DNA of 64,000 nucleotides from Calendula officinalis (Eukaryota; Streptophyta; Magnoliopsida; Asterales; Asteraceae), in assembly GCA_963853835.1 (NCBI GenBank), contig OY970830.1:43257466-43321465 (forward strand). The letters run 5' to 3'. The position numbers and the translations under genes are program-made. The notes beneath the pieces are model-generated. The model worked only from the letters and a program-made list of their open reading frames with translations. It did not search any database and was not told the DNA's origin. Positions 25,701-36,250 of this stretch are shown here, piece by piece; positions within the stretch are counted from its first letter, which is position 1, and the number at the start of each line of letters is the position of its first letter.

Positions 25701-26640
25701 CCTTGAAACTTGATACTTGAGCCTTGACTCTTGACCCTTGCGCCTTGAGCCTTGCGTCTTGAGCCTTGAGCTTTGAGACTTGAGCCTTGCGCCTTGAGCC
25801 TTTAACCTTGAGCCTTGAGCCTTGAGACTTGAGCCTTGAGCCTTGAGCCTTGAGCCTTGAGCCTTGAGCCTTGATCCTTGAGCCTTGAGCCTTGAGCCTT
25901 GAGCCTTGAGCCTTGAGCCTTGAGCCTCTAGCCTTAAGCCTTGAGCCTTGAGCATTGAGCCTTGAGCCTTGAGCCTTGAGCGTTGATCCTTCAGCCTTGA
26001 GCCTGGATCCTTGAGCCTCGAGCCTTGAGCCTTGTGCCTTAAGACGTGAGCCTTGACCCTTGAGCATTAACAGTTTAGCATTAACCCTTGAGCCTTGAAC
26101 CTTGAGCCTTGAGCCTTGAGCCTTGAGCCTTGAGCCTTGAGCCTTGAGCCTTGAGCCTTGAGCCTTGAGCCTTGAGCCTTGAGCCTTGAGCCTTGAGCCT
26201 TGACCCTTGAGCCTTGCGCCTTAAGCCTTAAGCCTTGAGCTAGAGCCTTGAGCCTTGAGCCTTGAGCCTTGAGCCTTTAGCCTTGAGCCATGAGCCTTGA
26301 GCCTTGAGCCTTGAGCCTTGAGCCTTGAGCCTTGAGCCTTGAGCCTTGAGCCTTGAGCCTTGAGCCTTGAGCCTTGAGCCTTGAGCCTAGAGCCTTGAGC
26401 CTTGAAACTTGAGACTTGACCCTCACCCTTGACCCTTGCGCCTTGAGCCGGGAGCCTTGAGCATGGAGCCTTGAGCCTTGAGCCTTGAGCCTTGAGCCTT
26501 GATCCTCTAACCTTGAGCCTTGAGCCTTAAGCCTTGAGCCTTGAGACTTGAGCCCTGAGCCTTGATCCTCTAGCCTTGAACCTTGAGCCTTGAGCCTTGA
26601 GCCTTGATCCATGAGTCTTGAGCATTGAGCCTTGAATCTT
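22781..26640. repeat. Satellite domain B, left part
   Basis: The variant vocabulary changes here. GCCTCTAGCC, GATCCTCTAGCC, CCTCGAGCC and GAGCTCTTGAGCC become common, and domain A anchors vanish except for one at 25,059. Partial duplication is visible: the block CCTCACTCTTGACCCTTGCG followed by GAGCATGG occurs at 23,131 and 25,394, with a diverged form at 26,421. GATACTTGAGCCTTGACTC occurs at 23,420 and 25,712. A short marker TTTACCGTTTAGCATTAACC sits at 23,761. No gene is present. Confidence 0.8.
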
Positions 26641-28124
26641 GATACTTGAGCCTTGACTCTTGACCCTTGCGCCTTGAGCCTTGCGTCTTGAGCCTTGACC
26701 TTTGAGCCTTCAGCCTTGAGCCTTCAGCCTTGAGCCTTCAGCGTTGAGCCTCGAGCCTCGAGCCTTGTGCCTTGAGCCTTGAGCCTCTGGCTTTCAGCCT
26801 TGAGCCCTGATCCTTGTTCCTTGAACCTTGAGCCTTGAGCTCTTGAGCCTTAAGCCTTAAGCATTGACCCTTAAGCCTTGACCCTTGAGCATTGACCCTT
26901 TAGCCTTGCCCCTTGAGCCTTGACCCTTGAGCCTTTAGCTCTGGCGCCTTGAGCCTTGAGCCTTGATCCTTGAGCCTTGAGCCAGAGCCTTAACCCTTGA
27001 GCCTTGAGCCTTGAGTCTTGAGCCTTGAGCCTTGACCCTTGACTCTGGAGCCTTGAGCCTTGACCCTTGAGCGTTGACCCTTGAGCGTTGACCCTTGAGC
27101 CTTGATCCTTGAGCCTTAAGCCTTGAGCCTGGAGCCTTGACCCTTGAGCCATGAGCCTTGAGCCTTGAAACTTGAGCCATGACCCTTGATCCTTGACCCT
27201 TGAGCGTTGACCCTCGAGCCTTGAGCCTTTATCCTTGAGCCTTGAGCCTTGAGACTTGAGCCTTGAGCCTTGAGCCTTGAGCCTTGAGCCTTGAGCCTTG
27301 AGCCTTGAGCCTTGAGCCTTGAGCCTGGAGCCTCTAGCCTTGAGCCTTGAGCCTTGAGCCTTAAGCCTTGAGCCTTGAGCCATGAGCCTTGAGCCTTGAA
27401 CCTTGAGCCTTTAGCCTTGAGCCTTGAGCCTTGAGCCTTGAGCCTTGAGCCTTGAGCCTTGAGCCTTTAGCCTTGATCCTTGAGACTTGAACCTTTAGCC
27501 TTGAGCCTTGATCCTTGGTCCTTGAGCCTTGAGTATGGAGCATTGAGCCTGGAGCCTGGAGCCTGGAACCTGGAGCCTTGAGCCTTGCGCCTTAAGCCTT
27601 GAGCCTTGAGCTTGAGCCTTGAGCCTTGAGCCTTGAGCCTTTAGCCTTGAGCCTTGAGCCTTGAGCCTTGAGCCTTGAGCCTTGAGCCTTGAGCCTTGAG
27701 CCTTGAGCCTTGAGCCTTGAGCTTTGAGCCTTGAGCCTGGAGCCTTGAGCCTTTAGCCTTGAGGCTTGAGCCTTGAGCCTTGATCCTTCAGCCTTGAGCC
27801 TGGAGCCTTGAAACTTGAGCCATGAGCCTTGTCCCTTAAGCCTCGAGCCTTGAGCCTTGAGCCTTGAGCCTTGAGGCTTGAGCCTTGATCCTTGAGGCTT
27901 GAGCCTTGAGCCTTGAGCCTAGAGCCTTGAGTCTTGAAACTTGAGACTTGACCCTTCACTCTTGACCCTTGCGCCTTGAGCCTGGAGCCTTGAGCATGGA
28001 GCCTTGATCCTGGAGCCTTAAGCCTTGAGCCTTGAGCCTTGAGCCTTGAACCTTGAGCCTTGAGCCTTGAGCCTGGAGCCTTGATCCTTGAGCCATGAGC
28101 CTTGAGCCTTGAAACTTGAATCTT
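26641..28124. repeat. 1.5 kb tandem duplication in domain B, copy 1
   Basis: The unit starts at GATACTTGAGCCTTGACTC and contains, in order, a run of CCTTCAGCCTTGAG, the CTCTGGCTTTCAGCC marker near 26,790, a GAGCCAGAGCC block near 26,980, and the GCATTGAGCCTGGAGCC run near 27,540. The same order recurs 1,484 to 1,560 bp downstream. Anchor pairs include 26,641 with 28,125, 27,180 with 28,692 and 27,957 with 29,517. Confidence 0.85.
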
Positions 28125-29680
28125 GATACTTGAGCCTTGACTCTTGACCCTTGCGCCTTGAGCCTTGCGTCTTGAGCCTTGAGCTTTGAGCCTTCAGCCT
28201 TGAGCCTTCAGCCTTGAGCCTTCAGTCTTGAGCCTTCAGCCTTGAGCCTTCAGCCTTGAGCCTCGAGCCTCGAGCCTTGTGCCTTGAGCCTTGAGCCTCT
28301 GGCTTTCAGCCTTGAGCCTTGATACTTGTTCCTTGAACCTTGAGCCTTGAGCTCTTGAGCCTTGAGCCTTAAGCATTGACCCTTGAGCCTTGACCCTTGA
28401 GCATTGACCCATTAGCCTTGCCCCTTGAGCCTTGACCCTTGAGCCTTTAGCTCTGGCGCCTTGAGCCTTAAGCCTTGATCCTTGAGCCTTGAGCCAGAGC
28501 CTTAACCCTTGAGCCTTGAGCCTTGAGTCTTGAGCCTTGAGTCTTGACCCTTGAGTCTGGAGCCTTGAGCCTTGACCCTTGAGCGTTGACCCTTGAGCGT
28601 TGACCCTTGAGCCTTGAGCCTTGAGCCTTAAGCCTTGAGCCTGGAGCCTTGACCCTTGAGCCATGAGCCTTGAGCCTTGAAACTTGAGCCATGACCCTTG
28701 ATCCTTGACCCTTGAGCGTTGACCCTCGAGCCTTGAGCCTTTATCCTTGAGCCTTGAGACTTGAGCCTTGAGCCTTGAGCCTTGAGCCTTGAGCCTTGAG
28801 CCTTGAGCCTTGAGCCTTGAGCCTGGAGCCTCTAGCCTTGAGCCTTGAGCCTTGAGCCTTGAGCCTTGAGCCATGAGCCTTGAGCCTTGAGCCTTGAGCC
28901 TTTAGCCTTTAGCCTTTAACCTTTAGCCTTGAGCCTTGAGCCTTGAGCCTTGAGCCTTGAGCCTTGAGCCTGGAGCCTTGAGCCTCGAGCCTTGAGCCTT
29001 GAGCCTTTAGCCGTGATCCTTGAGACTTGAACCTTTAGCCTTGAGCCTTGATCCTTGGTCCTTGAGCCTTGAGTATTGAGCATTGAGCCTGGAGCTTTGA
29101 GCCTCGAGCCTGGAGCCTGGAGCCTGGAGCCTGGAACCTGGAGCCTTGAGCCTTGCGCCTTAAGCCTTGAGCCTTGAGCTTGAGCCTTGAGCCTTGAGCC
29201 TTGAGCCTTGAGCCTTTAGCCTTGAGCCTTGAGCCTTGAGCCTTGAGCCTTGAGCCTTGAGCCTTGAGCCTTGAGCTTTGAGCCTTGAGGCTTGAGCCTT
29301 GAGCCTTTAGCCTTGAGGCTTGAGCCTTGAGCCTTGATCCTTCAGCCTTGAGCCTGGAGCCTTGAAACTTGAGCCATGAGCCTTGTCCCTTGATCCTCGA
29401 GCCTTGAGCCTTGAGCCTTGAGGCTTGAGCCTTGAGGCTTGAGCCTTGATCCTTGAGGCTTGAGCCTTGAGCCTTGAGCCTAGAGCCTTGAGTCTTGAAA
29501 CTTGAGACTTGACCCTTCACTCTTGACCCTTGCGCCTTGAGCCTGGAGCCTTGAGCATGGAGCCTTGAGCCTGGAGCCTTAGGCCTTGACCCTTGAGCCT
29601 TGAGCCTTGAACCTTGAGCCTTGAGCCTTGAGCCTGGAGCCTTGATCCTTGAGCCATGAGCCTTGAGCCTTGAAACTTGA
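28125..29680. repeat. 1.5 kb tandem duplication in domain B, copy 2
   Basis: This is the second copy of 26,641-28,124. The match ends at about 29,680, where copy 1 continues as GAATCTTGATACTTG and this copy switches to GAGCCATGACCCTTG. Copy 2 is longer, partly through extra TTTAGCC and GGAGCC variants near 28,900 and 29,100. Confidence 0.85.
28901..28928. repeat. Cluster of TTTAGCC variant units
   Basis: Four successive heptamers carry a G-to-T change: TTTAGCC at 28,901 and 28,908, TTTAACC at 28,915 and TTTAGCC at 28,922. A matching cluster of three lies at 63,973-63,993. This resembles but does not equal the plant telomere repeat TTTAGGG. I read it as local homogenisation of a variant. Confidence 0.8.
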
Positions 29681-32600
29681 GCCATGACCCTTGATCCTTG
29701 AGCCTTGAGCTTTGAGCATTGAGCCTAGAACCTTGAGCCTTGAGCGTTGACCCTAGAGCCTGGAGCCATGAGCTTTGAGCCTTGAGCCTTGAGCCTTGAT
29801 CTTTCAGCCTTGAGCCTGGAGCCTTGAAACTTGAGCCATGAGCCTTGGCCCTTGAGCCTCGAGCCTGGAGCCTGGAGCCTTGAGCCTTGAGTCTTGAGGC
29901 TTGAGGCTTGAGCATTGAGCCTTGAGCCTGGAGCCTTGAGCCTTGAGCCTTGAGCCTTGAGCCTTGAGCCTTGAGCCTTTAGCCTGGAGCCTTGAGCCTT
30001 GAGCCTTGAGCCTTGAGCATTGAGACTTGAGCCTTGAGCCTTGAGCCTTGAGCCTTGAGCCTTGAGCCTTGATCCATGGTCCTTGAGCCTTGAGCATTGA
30101 GCCTGGAGCCTCGAGCCTCGAGCCTCGAGCCTGGAGCCTGGAGCCTTGAGCCTTGAGCCTCTGGCTTTCAGCCTTGAGCCTTGAGCCTTGAGCCTTATTC
30201 CTTGAACCTTGAGCCTTGAGCTCTTGAGCGTTGAGCCTTGAGCATTGACCCTTGAGCCTTGACCCTTAACCCTTGAGCATTGACCCTTTAGCCTTGCCCC
30301 TTAATCCTTGACCCTTGAGCCTTTAGCCTTACGCCTTGAGCCTTGAGCCTTGAGCCTTGATCCTTGAGCCTTGAGCCATGAGCCTTAAGCCTTGAGCCTT
30401 GAGCCTTGAGTCTTGAGCCTTGAGCCTTGAGTCTGGAGCCTTGAGCATTGACCCTTGAGCGTTGAGCCTTGAGCCTTGAGCCTTGAGCCTTGAGCCTTGA
30501 GCCTTGAGACTTGAGCCTTGAGCCTTGAGCCTTGAGCCTTGATCCTTGAGCCTTGAGCCTTGAGCCTTGAGCCTTGAGCCTTGCTCCTTGAGCCTTGAGC
30601 CTTGAGCCTTGAGCCTGGAGCCTTGATCCTTGAGCCATGAGCCTTGAGCCTTGAAACTTAAGCCATGACCCTTGATCCTTGAGCCTTGAGCCTTGAGCTT
30701 TGAGCCTTGAGCCTAGAACCTAGAACCTTGAGCCTTGAGCGTTGACCCTAGAGCCTTGAGCCATGAGCTTTGAGCCTTGAGCCTTGATCATTCAGCCTTG
30801 AGCTTGGAGCCTTGAAACTTGAGCCATGAGCCTTGGCCCTTGAGCCTCGAGCCTGGAGCCTTGAGGCTAGAGCCTTGAGGCTGGAGCCTTGAGGCTTGAG
30901 CCTTGAGCCTTGAGCCTTGAGCCTGGAGCCTTGAGCCTTGAGCCTGGAGGCTTGAGCCTTGAGCCTTGAACCTTGAGCCTTGAGCATGGAGCCTTGAGCC
31001 TGGAGCCTTGAGCCTTGAGCCTTGAGCCTTGATCCTCTAGCCTTGACCCTCTAACCTTGAGCCTTGATCCATGAGTCTTGAGCCTTGACCCTTGAAACAT
31101 CATACTTGAGCCTTGACTCTTGACCCTTGTGCCTTGAGCCTTGCGTCTTGAGCCTTGAGCTTTGAGCCTCCAGCCTTGAGCCTTCAGCCTTGAGCCTTCA
31201 TCCTTGAGCCTCGAGCCTCGAGCCTTGTGCCTTGAGCCTTGAGCCTCTGGCATTCAGCCTTGAGCCTTGAGCCTTGAGCCTTGAGCCTTGAGCCTTGAAC
31301 CTTGAGCTTTGAGCCTTGGGCATGTAGCCTTGAGCCTTGAAACTTGAGCCTTGAGCCTTGACCCTTGAGCCTTGACCCTTGAGCCTTGAGCCTTTATCCT
31401 TGAGCCTTGAGCCTTGAGCCTTGAGACTTGAGCCTTGAGCCTTGAGCCTTGAGCCTTGAGCCTTGAGCCTTGAGCCTTGAGCCTTGAGCCTTGAGCCTTG
31501 AGCCTTGAGCCTTGAGCCTTGAGCCTTGAGCATTGAGCCTCTAGCCTTGAGCCTTGAGCCTTGAGCCTTTAGCCTTGAGACTTGAGCCTTGAGCCTTGAG
31601 CCTTGAACCTTGAGCGTTTATCCTTCAGCCTTGAGCCTGGATCCTTGAGCCTCGAGCCTTGAGCATCGAGCCTTGAGCCTTGAAACTTGAGACTTGAGCC
31701 TTAACACTTGACCCTTGCGCATTGAGCCTTGCGCCTTAAGACTTGAGCCTTGACCCTTGAGGATTTACCGTTGAGCATTAACCCTTGAGCCTTGACCCTT
31801 GCGCCTGGAGCTTGCGTCTTGAGCCTTGAGCCTTGAGCCTCGAGCCTCGAGCCTTGTGCCTCGAGCCTTGAGCCTCTGGCTTTCAGCCTTGAGCCTTGAG
31901 CCTTGATTCTTGAGCCTTGAGCCTTGAGCCTTGAGCTCTTGAGCCTTGAGCCTTGAGAATTGACCCTTGAGCCTTGAGCCTTAACCCTTGAGCATTGACC
32001 CTTTAGCCTTGCCCCTTGAGCCTTGACCCTTGAGCCTTTAGCCTTGCGCCTTGAGCCTCGAGCCTTGAGCCTTGATCCTTGAGCCTTGAGCCATGAGCCT
32101 TAAGCCTTGAGCCTTGAGCCTTGAGTCTGGAGGCTTGAGCCTTGAGCCTTGAGCCTTGAGTCTGGAGCCTTGAGTCTGGACCCTTGAGCACTGACCCTTG
32201 AGCGTTGAGCCTTGAGCCTTGAGCCTTGAGCCTTGAGCCTTGAGCCTTGAACCTTGAGCCCTGAGCCTTGAGACTTGAGCCTTGAGCTTTGATCCTGGAG
32301 CCTTGAGCCTCGTGTCTCGAGCCTTGAGCCTCGTGTCTTGAGCCTTGAGCCTCTGGCCTTGAGCCTTGAGCCTTGACCCTTGACCCTTGAGCCTCGAGCC
32401 TTGAGCCTTGAGCCTTGAGCCTTGAGCCTTGAGCGTTGAGCCTTGAGCCTTGAGCCTTGAGCCTTGAGCCTTGTGCCTTGAGCCTTGAGCCTTGAGCCTT
32501 GAGCCTTGAGCCTTGAGCCTTGAGCATTGAGCCTTGAAATTGGAGACTTAACCCTTCACTCTCGACCCTTGCGCCTTGCACCTTGAGCCTTGAGCCTTGA

Positions 32601-35600
32601 ACCTTGATCCTCCAGCCTCTAGCCTTGAGCCTTGAGTCTTGAGCCTTGAGTCTGAAGCCTTGAGTCTTGAGCCTTGAGTCTTGAGCCTTGATCCAGGAGG
32701 CTTGGGCCTTGAGCCTTGAGCCATGAGCCTTGTGCCTTGAGCCTTGATCCTCTAGCCTTCAGCCTTCAGCCTTGAACCTTGAGCCTTGATCCATGAGCCT
32801 TGAGCCTTGAGCATTGAAACTTGAGACTTGAGACTTGACTCTTGACCCTTGCGCCTTGAGCCTTGTGGCTTGAGCCTTGAGCCTCGCGCCTTGAGCCTTG
32901 AACCTTGAGCCTTGAGCCTTGAGAGTTGAGCCTTGAGCCTTGATCCTTGAAAGTTGAGCCTTGAGCCTTGAGCCTTGAGCCTTGAGCCTTGAGCCTTGAC
33001 CCTTGAGCCTTGTCCCTTGAGCCTTAACCCTTGAGCATTGACCCTTGAGCCTTTACCATTGAGCATTGACCCTTGAGCATTGACCATTGAGCCTTGACCC
33101 TTGAGCCTCCATCCTTGAGCCTTGAGCCTCGAGCCTCGAGCCTTGAGCCTCGATCCTTGAGCCTTGAGCGTTGAGCCTTAATCCTTGAGCCTTGAGCGTT
33201 GAGCGTTGAGCCTTGAGCCTTGATTCTTGAGCCTTGATCCTTGAGCCTTGAGCCTCGTGTCTCGAGCCTTGAGCCTCGTGTCTTGAGCCTTGAGCCTCTG
33301 GCCTTGAGCCTTGAGCCTTGACCCTTGACCCTTGAGCCTCGAGCCTTGAGCCTTGAGCCTGGAGCGTTGAGCCTTGAGCCTTGAGCCTTGTACCTTGAGC
33401 CTTGAGCCTTGAGCCTTGAGCCTTGAGCATTGAGCATTGAGCCTTGAAACTGGAGACTTAACCCTTCACTCTCGACCCTTGCGCCTTGCACCTAGAGCCT
33501 TGAGCCTTGAACCTTGATCCTCCAGCCTCTAGCCTTGAGCCTTGAGTCTTGAGCCTTGAGTCTGAAGCCTTGAGTCTTGAGCCTTGAGCCTGGAGGCTTG
33601 GGCCTTGAGCCTGGAGCCTTGAGCCATGAGCCTTGCGCCTTGAGCCTTGAGCCTTGAGCCTTGAGCCTTGAGCCTTGAGCCTTGAGCCTTGAGCCTTGAG
33701 CCTTGAGCCTTGAGCCTTGAGCCTTGAGCCTTGAGCCTTGAGGCTTGAGCCTTGAGCCTTGAGCCTTGAGCCTTGAGCCTTGAGCCTTGAGCCTTGAGCC
33801 TTGAGCCTTGAGCCTTGGGTATGTAGCCTTGAGCCTAGAAACTTGAGCCTTGAGCCTTGACCCTTGTGCGTTGACCCTTGAGCCTTGAGCCTTTATCCTT
33901 GAGCCTTGACCTTGAGACTTGAGCCTTGAGCCTTGAGCCTTGTGCCTTGAGCCTTGAGCCTTGAGCCTTGAGCCTTGAGTCTTGAGCCTCTAGCCTTGAG
34001 CCTTGAGCCTTGAGCCTTGAGCGTTGATCCTTCAGCCTTGAGCCTGGATCCTTGAGCCTCGAGCCTTGAGCCTCGAGCCTTGAGCCTTGAGACTTGAGCC
34101 TTAACTCTTGACCCTTGCGCGTTGAGCCTTGCGCCTTAAGACTTGAGCCTTAACCCTTGAGCATTTACCGTAGAGCATTAACCCTTGAGCCTTAACCCTT
34201 GCGCCTGGAGCATGCGTCTTGAGCCTTGAGCCTCGAGCCTCGAGCTTTGTGCCTTGAGCCTTGAGCCTCTGGCTTTCAGCCTTGAGCCTTGAGCCTTGAG
34301 CCTTATTCCTTGAACCTTGAGCCTTGAGCTCTTGAGCGTTGAGCCTTGAGCATTGACCCTTGAGCCTTGACCCTTAACCCTTGAGCATTAACCCTTTAGC
34401 CTTGCCCCTTAATCCTTGACCCTTGAGCCTTTAGCCTTACGCCTTGAGCCTTGAGCCTTGAGCCTTGATCCTTGAGCCTTGAGCCATGAGCCTTAAGCCT
34501 TGAGCCTTGAGCCTTGAGTCTTGAGCCTTGAGCCTTGAGTCTGGAGCCTTGAGCATTGACCCTTGAGCGTTGAGCCTTGAGCCTTGAGCCTTGAGCCTTG
34601 AGCCTTGAGACTTGAGCCTTGAGCCTTGAGCCTTGAGCCTTGAGCCTTGAGCCTTGATCCTGGAGCCTTGAGCCTCGTGTCTCGAGCCTTGAGCCTCGTG
34701 TCTTGAGCCATGAGCCTCAGGCCTTGAGCCTTGAGCCATGAGCCTTGACCCTTGAGCCTCGAGCCTTGAGCCTTGAGCCTTGAGCCTTGAGCCTTGAGCC
34801 TTGAGCCTTGAGCCTTGAGCCTTGTGCCTTGAGCCTTGAGCCTTGAGCATTGAGCCTTGAAACTGGAGACTTAACCCTTCACTCTCGTCCCTTGCACCTT
34901 GCACCTTGAGCCTTGAGTCTTGAGCCTTGAGTCTGAAGCCTTGAGTCTTGAGCCTTGAGTCTGGAGCCTTGAGCCTGGACGCTTGGGCCTTGAGACTTGA
35001 GCCTTGAGCCTTGAGCCTTGAGCCTTGAGCCTTGAGCCTTGCGCCTTGAGCCTTGATCCTCTAGCCTTCAGCCTTCAGCCTTGAACCTTGAGCCTTGATC
35101 CATGAGCCTTGAGCCTTGACCATTGAAACTTGAGACTTGAGACTTGACTCTTGACCCTTGCGCCTTGAGCCTTGCGGCTTGAGCCTTGAGCCTCGCGCCT
35201 TGAGCCTTGAACCTTGAGCCTTGAGCCTTGAGAGTTGAGCCTTGAGCCTTGATCCTTGAGAGTGGAGCCTTGAGCCTTGAGCCTTGAGCCTTGACCCTTG
35301 AGCCTTGTCCCTTGAGCCTTAACCCTTGAGCATTGACCCTTGAGCCTTGACCGTTGAGCATTGACCCTTGAGCATTGACCATTGAGCCTTGACCCTTGAG
35401 CCTTCATCCTTGAGCCTTGAGCCTTGAGCCTTGAGCCTTGAGCCTTGTGCCTTGAGCCTTGTGCCTTGAGCCTTGAGCCTTGAGCATTTAGCCTTGAAAC
35501 TGGAGACTTAACCCTTCACTCTTGACCCTTGCGCCTTGCACCTTGAGCCTTGAGCCTTGATCCTCTAGCCTCTAGCCTTGAGCCTTGAGTCTTGAGCCTT

Positions 35601-36250
35601 GAGTCTGAAGCCTTGAGTCTTGAGCCTTGAGCCTGGAGGCTTGGGCCTTGAGCCTTGAGCCTTGAGCCATGAGCCTTGCGCCTTGAGCCTTGATCCTCTA
35701 GCCTTCTGCCTTGAACCTTGAGCCTTGATCCATGATCCTTGAGCCTTGAGCATTGAAACTTGAGACTTGAGACTTGACTCTTGACCCTTGCGCCTTGAGC
35801 CTTCCGGCTTGAGCCTTGAGCCTCGCGCCTTGAGCCTTGAACCTTGAGCCTTGAGCCTTGAGAGTTGAGCCTTGAGCCTTGATCCTTGAGAGTTGAGCCT
35901 TGAGCCTTGAGCCTTGACCCTTGAGCCTTGTCCCTTGAGCCTTAACCCTTGAGCATTGACCCTTTAGCCTTGACCGTTGAGCCTTGACCCTTGAGCCTTG
36001 ACCCTTGAGCCTCTATCCTTGAGCCTTGAGCCTCGAGCCTCGAGCCTTGAGCCTCGATCCTTGAGCCTTGAGAGTTGAACCTTAATCCTTGAGCCTTGAG
36101 CCTTGAGCGTTGAGCCTTGAGCCTTGAGCCTTGAGCCTTGATCCTTGATTCTTGAGCCTTGAGCCCTTAGCCTTGACCCTTGACCCTTGAGCCTTGACCC
36201 TTGAGCCTTGTCCCTTGAGCCTTGTCCCTTGAGCCTTGACCCTTAAGAAT
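29681..36250. repeat. Satellite domain B, right part
   Basis: This is mixed satellite with dispersed partial duplications. Segment 30,171 to about 30,560 recurs at 34,269 to about 34,660 (offset 4,098 bp; shared CTGGCTTTCAGCC, GAGCTCTTGAGCGTTGAG and CCCCTTAATCCTTGACC). A block with CGTGTCTCGAGCC lies at 24,217, 32,311, 33,256 and 34,676. A GGAGACTTAACCCTTCACTC marker appears near 24,330, 32,542, 33,453, 34,866 and 35,500, linking this part to domain C. The ATTTACCG marker occurs near 31,763 and 34,163. No gene is present. Confidence 0.8.
33637..33740. repeat. Nearly uninterrupted heptamer run
   Basis: About 15 plain TTGAGCC units follow GAGCCATGAGCCTTGCGCC without variants. The run ends at an AGGCTTGAG unit and then resumes for a further 10 or so units. 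Confidence 0.85.
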
